Assembly (NCBI GenBank): GCA_017989485.1
Contig: JAGNPU010000093.1
Coordinates: 1 to 6,962 of the forward strand
Reading direction: 5' to 3'
Origin: Neisseriaceae bacterium
GTDB lineage: Bacteria > Pseudomonadota > Gammaproteobacteria > Burkholderiales > Neisseriaceae
DNA length: 6,962 nucleotides
Positions 1 to 6,364 of the stretch are shown piece after piece. Position 1 is the first letter of the stretch; each line of letters opens with the position of its first letter. The notes beneath the pieces were generated by a model. That model saw nothing but the letters and a program-made list of their open reading frames with translations. It did not search any database and had not been told where the DNA came from. Both the position numbers and the translations under genes were made by a program.

Positions 1-939
1 ACGGCGGTTGAGCACGCGGCGCTGGACGCTGCATTTCAGGCCCGCATCGACGCCGATGGGCGCATTGAACCACAGGATTGGATGCCTGAGGCCTATCGCA
101 AAACCCTGGTGCGCCAGATCAGCCAGCACGCCCACAGTGAAATCGTGGGGATGTTGCCCGAGGGGAACTGGATTACCCGCGCGCCCAGCCTCAAGCGCAA
201 GGCCATTTTGGTGGCCAAGGTGCAAGACGAGGGGGGGCATGGCCTGTACTTGTATTCTGCGGCCGAAACCCTAGGCACCAGCCGTGACCAAATGTTGGGC
301 GCATTGCATGCAGGTAAGGCCAAATACAGCTCGATTTTTAATTACCCCACCTTAAGCTGGGCCGACGTCGGCGTGATTGGCTGGCTGGTCGACGGTGCCG
401 CCATCATGAACCAGATTCCCTTGTGTCGCTGCTCTTATGGGCCTTATGCCCGTGCCATGGTGCGGGTATGCAAAGAAGAGTCGTTTCATCAGCGCCAAGG
501 CTATGAGGCCTTGTTGGCAATGATGAGCGGCACCGCGGCACAAAAAGCCATGGTGCAAGATGCGGTTGATCGCTGGTGGTGGAAGTGTTTGGCCATGTTT
601 GGCCCGCCGGATGCGGATAGCCCCAACAGCGTGTTGGGCATGCGCTGGGGCATTAAGCGTTTTACCAACGATGAGCTGCGACAAAAGTTTGTCGACGCCA
701 CCGTGCCGCAGGCCAGGGTCTTGGGCGTGACCCTGCCAGACCCAGACTTGAAGTGGAATGAAGCGCGCGGCCAGCACGACTACGGCCCCATTGATTGGGA
801 CGAGTTTTGGGCCACGGTCAACGGCGACGGGCCTTGTAATCAGGAACGCTTGGCGACCAGGGTGAAGGCCTATGAGGATGGGGCGTGGGTGCGCGAAGCG
901 GCGCAGGCCTATGCTGACAAACAGCAGAATCAACAATAA
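1..939 (+). CDS. paaA: PaaA, catalytic subunit of phenylacetyl-CoA 1,2-epoxidase (5' end missing)
   Basis: This is the oxygenase alpha subunit of the cytoplasmic PaaABCE complex. It uses a di-iron centre, O2 and electrons from PaaE to make the ring-1,2-epoxide of phenylacetyl-CoA. The frame is open from the first base and gives 312 residues before TAA, while E. coli PaaA has about 309, so only the first residues are missing. No ATG, GTG or TTG precedes the internal Met at 82, and the family signature [15 protein letters not shown] spans that Met, so the true start lies upstream. Putative iron ligands, in window codons, are E47 (HAHSEIVG), E77 and H80 in the ExxH of [11 protein letters not shown], and E160 and H163 in the ExxH of [26 protein letters not shown] and WVREAA are also family blocks. 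It leads the paaABCDE cluster, with paaB 12 nt downstream. The glycine codons of the first ExxH lie in a run of seven G (231-237). The family call is very secure. Confidence 0.97.
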   Translation, partial: TAVEHAALDAAFQARIDADGRIEPQDWMPEAYRKTLVRQISQHAHSEIVGMLPEGNWITRAPSLKRKAILVAKVQDEGGHGLYLYSAAETLGTSRDQMLGALHAGKAKYSSIFNYPTLSWADVGVIGWLVDGAAIMNQIPLCRCSYGPYARAMVRVCKEESFHQRQGYEALLAMMSGTAAQKAMVQDAVDRWWWKCLAMFGPPDADSPNSVLGMRWGIKRFTNDELRQKFVDATVPQARVLGVTLPDPDLKWNEARGQHDYGPIDWDEFWATVNGDGPCNQERLATRVKAYEDGAWVREAAQAYADKQQNQQ

Positions 940-951
940 ATAAAGGAAGCA

Positions 952-1248
952 ATGATGAAACCACTACTAAAAGAATGGCCTTTATGGGAAGTCTTTGTGC
1001 GCAGCAAACAAGGCTTAGAACACAAACACTGCGGCAGCCTGCATGCCGCCGACGCACAGCAGGCCTTGCAAATGGCGCGCGACGTCTACACCCGCCGTCA
1101 AGAAGGCGTGAGCATTTGGGTCCTGCCGTCGAATGCCATCGTGGCCAGTCATCCCGATGAAAAAGACGAGCTGTTTGCGCCTATGGCCGACAAGATTTAT
1201 CGTCACCCGACGTTTTATGACATTCCAGAAGAAGTGGGGCACATGTAA
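952..1248 (+). CDS. paaB: PaaB, structural subunit of phenylacetyl-CoA epoxidase
   Basis: This is a small subunit of the phenylacetyl-CoA epoxidase. In the family it has no cofactor and bridges PaaAC heterodimers. The 98 residues match the usual length of about 95. The recognisable blocks are WPLWEVFVRSKQGLEHKHCGSLHA near the N terminus (listed here only as a landmark, residues 9-32), then DAQQALQMARDVYTRR and the run VSIWVLPSNAI, with a conserved-type C-terminal stretch PTFYDIPEEVGHM. Two ATG codons stand in tandem (952 and 955). The Shine-Dalgarno AAAGGAAG (942-949) is better spaced for the second, so the protein may be one residue shorter. Its TAA stop overlaps the paaC ATG by one base (TAATG), which suggests coupled translation. 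The position between paaA and paaC confirms the call. Confidence 0.95.
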   Translation: MMKPLLKEWPLWEVFVRSKQGLEHKHCGSLHAADAQQALQMARDVYTRRQEGVSIWVLPSNAIVASHPDEKDELFAPMADKIYRHPTFYDIPEEVGHM

Positions 1249-2030
1249 TGAAGACCAGCATGGACTATTTATTGCATTTGGCCGACTCGGCTTTGATCAT
1301 CGGCCAGCGTAACGCCGAGTGGTGTGGTCAAGGCCCGGTACTGGAAGAAGACATCGCCTTGGCCAACATCAGCCTCGACCACATCGGTCAGGCGCGCATG
1401 CTGTATCAGCTGGTGGCCGAGATTCAGGGCGGTGACGCCACTGAAGACGGCCTGGCCTATTTCAGAGGCGAGCGCGACTATCGTAATTATACGTTGTTAG
1501 AGCTGCCCCATCATGCGGGCATGGCGGCCTATGCCCGCACTGATCGCGACTATGCCGTGACCATAGTGCGTAACTTTTTGTACTCGACCCTAATGCTCTT
1601 GGTGTGGGATCGATTACAAAGCGTGGCTAACGAACAGGTGGCGGCGATTGCGGCCAAGTCGCTGAAAGAAGCACGCTATCACGTGCGCCATAGCGCGGAC
1701 TGGCTGGTGCGGCTAGGCGACGGCACGGCGGCATCCAAGCGGCGCATGCAGGCCGCCTTAGAGTACCTCATGCCGTTTACGCAAGAGTTCTGGACGCCGA
1801 CCGACATGGAAAAGACGGCAGCAGCAGCGGGCTGCGGCTTGGAAACGGCCAGCCTAAAGGACACTTGGACGGCCTTGGTGTCGGCCAAGCTGGCCGAGGC
1901 CACGTTGACCTTGCCCGTCGTCTCTGGCTACGTGACCGAAGGCAAGCTACAGCGGCACTCTGAGCATCTGGGCTATGTTTTGGCTGAGATGCAAAGCCTG
2001 GCGCGTGCCCACCCAGAAGCCGTGTGGTGA
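1248..2030 (+). CDS. paaC: PaaC, structural (inactive di-iron fold) subunit of phenylacetyl-CoA epoxidase
   Basis: PaaC is the beta-type subunit that pairs with PaaA. It has a ferritin-like four-helix fold but no working metal centre in characterised family members, and it scaffolds the catalytic subunit. The 260 residues compare with about 248 in E. coli. Family blocks are QRNAEWCGQGPVLEEDIAL (20-38), NISLDHIGQARMLY (40-53), KEARYHVRHSADWLVRLGDG (140-159) and HSEHLGYVLAEMQ near the C terminus. In KEARYH the Glu and His are separated by three residues, so there is no proper ExxH at that point, in line with a non-catalytic subunit. The start ATG overlaps the paaB stop by one base, and GGGG at 1236-1239 is a plausible ribosome binding site 8 nt upstream. 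The gene end overlaps the likely paaD start. Confidence 0.95.
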   Translation: MKTSMDYLLHLADSALIIGQRNAEWCGQGPVLEEDIALANISLDHIGQARMLYQLVAEIQGGDATEDGLAYFRGERDYRNYTLLELPHHAGMAAYARTDRDYAVTIVRNFLYSTLMLLVWDRLQSVANEQVAAIAAKSLKEARYHVRHSADWLVRLGDGTAASKRRMQAALEYLMPFTQEFWTPTDMEKTAAAAGCGLETASLKDTWTALVSAKLAEATLTLPVVSGYVTEGKLQRHSEHLGYVLAEMQSLARAHPEAVW

Positions 2031-2551
2031 CCCTGATGACACCGGGTGAATACACCACGACAGACGTTTGGGCCTTGCTGGAACAGGTGACCGACCCTGA
2101 AATCCCCGTGGTGTCTTTGCGCGAGCTGGGCATATTGCGCGAGGTGATTGCCGCCGAGGACGGTTTTGACGTGGTGATCACGCCAACCTACAGCGGCTGC
2201 CCGGCCATGGGCCAAATCGAAGACGACGTGAACGCCGTTCTGGTTGATGCGGGCGTGATCGGCAGGGTGATCACACGGTTGGCGCCAGCCTGGACCACTG
2301 ATTGGATGACGGATGAGGCCAAAGACAAGCTGCGCGCCTATGGCATCGCGCCGCCGCAGCGGCAAAGCTGTGGGGCTCAGGTCAGCGTGATTGAGTTCAT
2401 GCACAAACCAGCGGCCCAGCCGGCCATACCATGCCCCCAGTGTGGGTCAACCCACACGGTGGTGTCGGCGGAATTTGGCTCGACGGCCTGTAAGGCCTTG
2501 TATAAGTGCCTGAGCTGCCAAGAACCATTTGATTATTTTAAACCTTATTAA
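2027..2551 (+). CDS. paaD: PaaD, Fe-S maturation factor for the epoxidase
   Basis: PaaD is needed for epoxidase activity and is thought to help assemble the Fe-S centre of PaaE. The N-terminal half is a DUF59/MIP18-type domain, with DPEIPVVSLRELGIL (about residues 23-37) and PTYSGCPAM containing Cys58. The C-terminal part is a Cys-rich, probably metal-binding tail with CPQC (136-139), EFGSTACKALYKC and CLSC (161-164), ending EPFDYFKPY. The length of 174 residues is close to E. coli PaaD (165). The start is uncertain. GTG at 2027 forms GTGA with the paaC stop (2028-2030) and lies 7 nt after AGAAG (2015-2019). GTG 2024 and ATG 2036 are alternatives in the same frame, and no strong Shine-Dalgarno supports ATG 2036. 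paaE follows after about 11 nt. Confidence 0.94.
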   Translation: MTLMTPGEYTTTDVWALLEQVTDPEIPVVSLRELGILREVIAAEDGFDVVITPTYSGCPAMGQIEDDVNAVLVDAGVIGRVITRLAPAWTTDWMTDEAKDKLRAYGIAPPQRQSCGAQVSVIEFMHKPAAQPAIPCPQCGSTHTVVSAEFGSTACKALYKCLSCQEPFDYFKPY

Positions 2552-2562
2552 GGGGTGATGTG

Positions 2563-3675
2563 ATGAACGCACAAACCACGTCTGCACCACGTTTTTATGA
2601 CTTGCAGGTCAAGCACATCTTGGCCGAAGCCGCTGATTCGGTGGCGATTACCTTGGCGATTCCGGCTGATGTTCGAGAACGCTTTCATTTTGAACCCGGT
2701 CAGTTTTTGACTTTAAAAACCATGATAGAAGGCGAAGAAGTGCGCCGTACCTATTCCATCAGCAGCCCCCGTAGCCGCTTGCAGGGTGCGGGTGAACTAG
2801 AGGTGGGGATACGTGCCGTGGCGGGCGGCCTGTTTTCCAACTGGGCCGCCCAAACCTTGAAAGTGGGCGACCAGCTTAGCGTCATGCCGCCGCAGGGCCG
2901 CTTTGTGGTCAAGAAGGCACGGGCTTTACACCGAGTGGGTTTTGCCGCGGGTTCTGGCATTACCCCCATTTTGTCGATTGCGGCGACCACGCTGGAAGAG
3001 CAGCCCAAGGCCAAATTCACCCTGATTTACGGCAATCGCCGTACCTCCAGCGTGATGTTTAATGAAGCCTTGCAGGATTTGAAAGACCGCTATCCAGACC
3101 GCCTGACGCTGATCCACGTGCTGTCGCAGCAGGCGCAAGAGGTGGATTTGCTGCAAGGGCGCATTGATGGCGTCAAGATCAATGCCCTGGTCGCGGCTTT
3201 GTTGCCCGCCGCCAGCATGGATGAAGTGTTTATTTGTGGCCCAGAAGCCATGATAGACGCCACCGAAGCCGCGTTGGTGGCCCTGAATGTGCCGCCAGAG
3301 CGCATTTACAGTGAACGCTTTAACACCGATTCGGCCATGCACACCCGTAATACGGTGCGCTTTAACAGCGGCGAAGCCGAGGCGGAAGTGGTGCGCGACA
3401 TTCACCTGACCGTGGTGTTGGATGGCGTACGGCATGAATTAAAAGTCAGTGAGCAAGAGCATTTGCTGGATGCGGCGTTAAACCTCGGTTTGGATTTGCC
3501 GTATTCCTGTAAAGCAGGGGTGTGCTGTACCTGTCGCGCCAAAGTGGTGGCGGGCGAGGTGAGCATGGATAAAAACTATACTTTGGAGGCCGATGAAGTG
3601 GCACAAGGCTTTGTGCTGAGCTGTCAGGCGCGCGCGCAAAGCAAGCATTTGGTCATCAGCTACGACGAACGCTAG
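2563..3675 (+). CDS. paaE: PaaE, NADPH-dependent reductase of phenylacetyl-CoA epoxidase
   Basis: PaaE passes electrons from NADPH through FAD and a plant-type [2Fe-2S] cluster to the PaaA di-iron centre. The 370 residues show three domains in order. The FAD-binding barrel has RRTYSIS (61-67). The NADP-binding Rossmann part has AAGSGITP (128-135), LIYGNR and ICGPEAM (224-230). The C-terminal ferredoxin domain has cysteines C316, C321, C324 (CKAGVCCTC) and C354 (VLSCQA). C322 is an extra cysteine between two ligands. E. coli PaaE (about 356 aa) has the same layout. I chose ATG 2563 because AAGGGG (2550-2555) sits 7 nt upstream; an in-frame GTG at 2560 would add one residue. It is the last paa gene in the window, and a 258-nt gap follows. 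Confidence 0.96.
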   Translation: MNAQTTSAPRFYDLQVKHILAEAADSVAITLAIPADVRERFHFEPGQFLTLKTMIEGEEVRRTYSISSPRSRLQGAGELEVGIRAVAGGLFSNWAAQTLKVGDQLSVMPPQGRFVVKKARALHRVGFAAGSGITPILSIAATTLEEQPKAKFTLIYGNRRTSSVMFNEALQDLKDRYPDRLTLIHVLSQQAQEVDLLQGRIDGVKINALVAALLPAASMDEVFICGPEAMIDATEAALVALNVPPERIYSERFNTDSAMHTRNTVRFNSGEAEAEVVRDIHLTVVLDGVRHELKVSEQEHLLDAALNLGLDLPYSCKAGVCCTCRAKVVAGEVSMDKNYTLEADEVAQGFVLSCQARAQSKHLVISYDER

Positions 3676-3751
3676 GCCGTGCTTGGTTGTTTGTTCAGGT
3701 CTGGCTGCGTGCCCTATGAAGATTAGGGCTGATGGCCTAAACGTATGGCGT

Positions 3752-3776
3752 CAGCGTTACAACACCTAAAACGCTG
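3752..3776. repeat. Perfect 7-bp inverted repeat, possible operator
   Basis: CAGCGTT and AACGCTG are exact reverse complements separated by 11 nt. The 8-bp palindrome GTCGCGAC begins at the last base of the right arm. The site lies upstream of the transporter gene pair and downstream of paaE, so it could bind a dimeric regulator or fold as a hairpin. It does not match any phenylacetate regulator site that I can recall with certainty. A chance origin cannot be excluded. Confidence 0.3.
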
Positions 3777-3922
3777 TCGCGACCTTGTCAATAATAGGCA
3801 TTGGCTGCCGCTGCCAGAAGGACGCAAAGCGGTTTGTGTTAACCAGCCTCAGCGACACCATGCGACGCTTAAAAAAGAATGGGTCGACGAGGTTTAACCA
3901 TTACAAAGTCATGATCTTTATA

Positions 3923-3928
3923 GAGGAG
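3923..3928 (+). promoter_or_regulatory. Ribosome binding site of the DUF485 gene
   Basis: GAGGAG stands 5 nt before ATG 3934. It is one of the strongest Shine-Dalgarno sequences in the window and fixes this start. Confidence 0.7.
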
Positions 3929-3933
3929 ACATC

Positions 3934-4296
3934 ATGAATCATTCATCGACAGAACGCCAGGCAGGACAATCTGTGCCCCCGGCATCGGCCCGGCCCGATT
4001 ACGCAAGGCTGGTGGCAACGCCAGAATTCAAGCAGCTGTTGGCACGCAAAAAAAGCTTTATGCTGCCCGCCGTGTGTTTTTTTCTGATTTTTTACTTTAT
4101 GTTGCCCATTTTGGCCACCTACACCACCTGGCTTCAAGGCAGCACCGTGTTTGGCATCACCTATGTCTGGGTATTTGCCTTATGCCAGTTTGGGGTTGTG
4201 TGGGGCCTAGGCTGGGTTTATGTGAAAAAGGCCACCGTCTATGACCAAATGGCCAAAGATGTGTTGACCGAAAACCAACGGGAGTTAAGCAAATGA
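3934..4296 (+). CDS. DUF485 family inner-membrane protein (YjcH-like), partner of the downstream symporter
   Basis: This 120-residue protein has two predicted membrane helices at about residues 42-63 (LPAVCFFLIFYFMLPILATY region) and 75-97 (ITYVWVFALCQFGVVWGLGW region). A hydrophilic N terminus precedes them, and the C terminus ends in a charged tail, VYDQMAKDVLTENQRELSK. That is the DUF485 layout. E. coli YjcH, encoded just before actP in acs-yjcH-actP, is the known relative (about 104 aa). The block YARLVATPEFKQLLARKKSF (23-42) is typical of the family's N-terminal part. The function is not well established; the constant pairing with ActP-type symporters suggests an accessory role. The start follows GAGGAG by 5 nt. 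The stop overlaps the symporter start as ATGA (4293-4296), so the two are almost certainly co-translated. The N terminus is somewhat longer and richer in Ser and Pro than in YjcH. Confidence 0.9.
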   Translation: MNHSSTERQAGQSVPPASARPDYARLVATPEFKQLLARKKSFMLPAVCFFLIFYFMLPILATYTTWLQGSTVFGITYVWVFALCQFGVVWGLGWVYVKKATVYDQMAKDVLTENQRELSK

Positions 4297-5846
4297 GCCT
4301 ATTATCGTTAAGCCTGTTTTTTGGCATTATTTTGGGGACGTTGGTGATCACCTATTTCTCGGCCAAGAAAACCAAAAACGCCAATGATTTTTATACGGCG
4401 GGTGGCGGCCTCACCGCACCCCAAAATGGTCTGGCTGTGGCCGGTGACTTTATGTCTGCCGCCTCTTTCTTAGGGATTACGGGGGCGATTGCTTTGGTTG
4501 GCTTTGACGGCTTTTACATGAGTGCCGGCAACCTGATGGCATTTTTGTTCTTGCTGTTTTTGGTGGCGGAGCCGCTGCGTAACCTAGGTAAATACACGCT
4601 GGCCGACATGATTTCATCACGCTTTAAGTCCAAGAAAATTCGCGGCATGGCGGCGTCCAGCACGCTGGTGATTTCGATTTTTTACATGATTGCCCAATTG
4701 GTGGGCGCCGGTGGCTTGATTAAGCTGCTGTTGGGCATAGACTATGCGGTGTCAGTGCTGATCGTGGGTGCGCTGATGACCATTTACGTGATTTTTGGCG
4801 GCATGACCGCCACCAGCTGGGTACAAATCACCAAGGCCGTATTGCTGTTGGGCGGCTCGTTCTTGCTGACCTTCTTGGTGTTTGCCAAGTTTAATTTCAA
4901 TATTGGCGAAATGATTGCCGTGGTCAAAGCACGCTCACCGCTGGGCGACAACTACATGCAGGCAGGTAACCAGTTTAAAAATGGCTTGGACACCATTTCA
5001 TTCAATATGTCTTTGGTGTTTGGTGCGGCGGGCCTGCCGCATTTGTTGGTGCGCTTTTTTACGGTGAAAGATGCCTTAACCGCACGTAAATCCGTGGTGT
5101 ACTCCACTTGGTTTATTGGTGCCTTCTTCATCATGACCATTTTCCTCGGCTTTGGTGCGGTGGCGTTCGTGGGCGTGGATGAGATTGTGGCCGCCAACCG
5201 TGCGGGGAATATGGCGGCACCGCTGTTGGCTTTGATGGTGGGCGGTGATTTCTTATTTGCCTTTGTTTCGGCCGTGGCGTTTGCCACCATTTTGGCGGTG
5301 GTGTCTGGTTTGGTGTTGACCTCTGCGTCGGCATTTGCCCATGATATTTATGGTGAAATCATTAAGGACGGTCAGATGACCCAGTCGCAACAGGTGAGGG
5401 TCGCGCGTCTGGCGTCTGTCGGCGTGGCCGCCATTTCCATCATGCTGGCGCTGTTTGCGCAGTCATTAAACGTGGCGTTTTTGTCGGTACTGGCCCTTGG
5501 CATTGCCGCCAGTGCCAACCTGCCGGTGATTTTGTTGACCATATACTGGCGTCGTTTTAATGTGGTTGGGGCCGTCATGGGGATGGCCACAGGCTTAATC
5601 AGTTCGGTGGTGTTGGTGATGCTCAGCCCCAGTGTGTGGCACCCCGTGGCTGGTGCGGGGATATTCCATGGCGACCCGATTTTCCCGATGGCCAACCCCA
5701 CTATTTTGACCATCCCTTTGGGTTTTTTGGGGGCTTATTTGGGCACGCTATTGGGCCGCCGCCATCGTTTGCTGGCAGATGATTACGACGAAGTATTGTT
5801 TAAGGACAATACGGGCTATGGGGTGCATTCGGCCCAGGATCATTAG
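4293..5846 (+). CDS. actP: ActP-type sodium:solute symporter (acetate permease family; possible phenylacetate permease)
   Basis: This is a member of the sodium:solute symporter family (SSSF, TC 2.A.21), 517 residues, with more than ten hydrophobic segments along its length. Family blocks shared with ActP are FYTAGGGL (33-40), DFMSAASFLG (52-61), LADMISSRF, GLPHLLVRFFTV (247-258), VSAVAFATILAVVSGL, IYWRRFN and a C-terminal NTGYG motif. It carries carboxylates across the inner membrane with a cation. The symbol actP marks the family. Because paaA-E lie just upstream, the protein may instead be the functional counterpart of the phenylacetate permeases (PaaL/PhaJ) that Pseudomonas carries in its paa clusters and that are ActP relatives. 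E. coli ActP is about 549 aa and begins with a signal-peptide-like segment; here the protein starts directly with the first helix. The start overlaps the DUF485 stop by 4 nt, with GGGAG (4280-4284) 8 nt upstream. Two terminators follow. Confidence 0.92.
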   Translation: MSLLSLSLFFGIILGTLVITYFSAKKTKNANDFYTAGGGLTAPQNGLAVAGDFMSAASFLGITGAIALVGFDGFYMSAGNLMAFLFLLFLVAEPLRNLGKYTLADMISSRFKSKKIRGMAASSTLVISIFYMIAQLVGAGGLIKLLLGIDYAVSVLIVGALMTIYVIFGGMTATSWVQITKAVLLLGGSFLLTFLVFAKFNFNIGEMIAVVKARSPLGDNYMQAGNQFKNGLDTISFNMSLVFGAAGLPHLLVRFFTVKDALTARKSVVYSTWFIGAFFIMTIFLGFGAVAFVGVDEIVAANRAGNMAAPLLALMVGGDFLFAFVSAVAFATILAVVSGLVLTSASAFAHDIYGEIIKDGQMTQSQQVRVARLASVGVAAISIMLALFAQSLNVAFLSVLALGIAASANLPVILLTIYWRRFNVVGAVMGMATGLISSVVLVMLSPSVWHPVAGAGIFHGDPIFPMANPTILTIPLGFLGAYLGTLLGRRHRLLADDYDEVLFKDNTGYGVHSAQDH

Positions 5847-5880
5847 CCGCATATAGACTGCATGAAGGCCGTTGTGTGAA

Positions 5881-5904
5881 GCCATCTGAGCGATGGCCTT
5901 TTCT
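5881..5904 (+). terminator. Hairpin terminator after the symporter gene
   Basis: GCCATC (5881-5886), loop TGAGC and GATGGC (5892-5897) form a 6-bp stem followed by CTTTTCT. It starts 34 nt after the symporter stop. The upstream AAGGCC (5865-5870) could pair instead with GGCCTT (5895-5900), which gives a competing, longer-loop hairpin. The T tract is short, so termination here is probably partial, and the stronger structure at 5928-5965 backs it up. Confidence 0.55.
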
Positions 5905-5927
5905 GACCTGAGGCAGTTTTGGCAGGC

Positions 5928-5965
5928 AAAAAAAGCCGGTGAGGCAGGCCTCACTGGCTTTTTTT
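5928..5965. terminator. Bidirectional intrinsic terminator between convergent genes
   Basis: A run of seven A (5928-5934) is followed by GCC, G and GTGAGG (to 5944), a CAGG loop, then CCTCAC, T, GGC and a run of seven T (5959-5965). The stem has 9 Watson-Crick pairs plus one G-T, and the flanking A and T runs make it work on both strands. It ends the symporter transcript on the plus strand. It also ends the small membrane protein gene on the minus strand, whose stop codon is 15 nt away. Confidence 0.88.
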
Positions 5966-5980
5966 GATGGCTGAACGGGC

Positions 5981-6226
5981 CTAGCTGGCTTTACGGTAAA
6001 TAAACAGCACGACTAAGGCGCCGATGACGGCAACCGCAAAACTGCCCATGTTAAAGCCATCGACTTTACCCATGCCAAACAGGGTGCTGATGAAGCCGCC
6101 GACGACGGCCCCGACGATGCCCAATAGTATCGTCATGATGAGGCCACCCCCATTGCTGCCGGGCATGATGAATTTAGCCAAAATGCCTGCAATCAGGCCG
6201 AATAGAATCCAAGACAGAATACCCAT
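5981..6226 (-). CDS. GlsB/YeaQ/YmgE family small membrane protein (transglycosylase-associated family)
   Basis: This 81-residue, glycine-rich inner-membrane protein has three hydrophobic segments, at about residues 3-21, 29-51 and 62-77. It closely resembles E. coli YeaQ (about 82 aa). MGILSWILFGLIAGILAK opens the protein, then come MPGSNGGG (21-28), the block LGIVGAVVGG (35-44) and DGFNMGSF (56-63). The Pfam name is transglycosylase-associated protein, but the molecular function is unknown; several relatives respond to stress or stationary phase. I chose ATG 6226-6224 because AAAGGAG (minus strand, 6238-6232) lies 5 nt upstream. A longer reading from 6250 would place the Shine-Dalgarno inside the coding region. 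A good promoter lies upstream at 6365-6393, and the bidirectional terminator at 5928-5965 ends the transcript. Confidence 0.93.
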   Translation of the reverse strand: MGILSWILFGLIAGILAKFIMPGSNGGGLIMTILLGIVGAVVGGFISTLFGMGKVDGFNMGSFAVAVIGALVVLFIYRKAS

Positions 6227-6231
6227 AATTT

Positions 6232-6238
6232 CTCCTTT
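6232..6238 (-). promoter_or_regulatory. Ribosome binding site fixing the start of the GlsB/YeaQ-like gene
   Basis: AAAGGAG read on the minus strand lies 5 nt before ATG 6226-6224. It rules out the longer in-frame start at 6250. Confidence 0.8.
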
Positions 6239-6335
6239 AAATACTTTCAAAAGTGTTTAATGAAAAGAGCGGGTAAGTTGACGGTACATCGAGCCAACTC
6301 ATCATCTTTAACGTGTGTATCGGCTGTAATGATGC

Positions 6336-6352
6336 ATGCTTGAGTGAAGCAT
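6336..6352. repeat. Short hairpin in the probable leader of the GlsB/YeaQ-like gene
   Basis: ATGCTT (6336-6341), GAGTG loop and AAGCAT (6347-6352) form a 6-bp perfect stem. If the promoter at 6365-6393 is right, this hairpin would be at the very 5' end of the transcript, about 110 nt before the start codon, where it could affect mRNA stability. No T tract follows on the minus strand. Confidence 0.35.
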
Positions 6353-6364
6353 CAGCTTAATTAC

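Larger units (their letters stand above)
3676..3933. other. Intergenic gap between paaE and the DUF485 gene
   Basis: This gap holds no gene I can defend. The features seen are GCCCTA-N7-TAGGGC (3711-3729), which could fold as a 6-bp hairpin but has no T tract, and CAGCGTT-N11-AACGCTG (3752-3776), immediately followed by the palindrome GTCGCGAC (3776-3783). A 50-codon ORF starts at ATG 3745 and ends at TAA 3895-3897, with no ribosome binding site. An AATAAT (3790-3795) resembles a -10 box but has no good -35. There is no convincing terminator, so transcription from paaE into the transporter genes is possible. A separate promoter is also possible, but I could not pick it out. Confidence 0.5.

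Noticed and set aside
352..936. Open frame of 194 codons on the minus strand inside paaA
   Set aside because: It lies wholly within the strongly conserved paaA frame, shows no family motif, and has the Arg/His/Ala-rich look of an antisense shadow.
1033..1043. GGCAGCCTGCA in paaB resembling a Neisseriaceae DNA uptake sequence
   Set aside because: It is a single partial match inside a coding region; no repeated copies occur in the intergenic regions or terminators, where such signals are usually enriched.
2926..3435. Open frame of 169 codons on the minus strand inside paaE
   Set aside because: It is antisense to the Rossmann and linker parts of PaaE, with a His/Gln-rich composition and no ribosome site.
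3797..3815. Sigma54-like TTGGCTGCCGCTGCC before the transporter genes
   Set aside because: The GG-N10-GC spacing that defines -24/-12 promoters is not met.
3917..3922. TTTATA just before the DUF485 gene as a -10 box
   Set aside because: The implied transcript would start within or after the ribosome binding site, and no suitable -35 is present.
6227..6250. Longer N terminus for the GlsB/YeaQ-like gene from ATG 6250
   Set aside because: The Shine-Dalgarno AAAGGAG would be inside the coding region, and the family begins at MGI.
6024..6260. Plus-strand open frame of 78 codons over the GlsB/YeaQ-like gene
   Set aside because: It is the antisense of a clear family match; its Pro/Met-rich translation is an artefact of the Gly-rich gene on the other strand.
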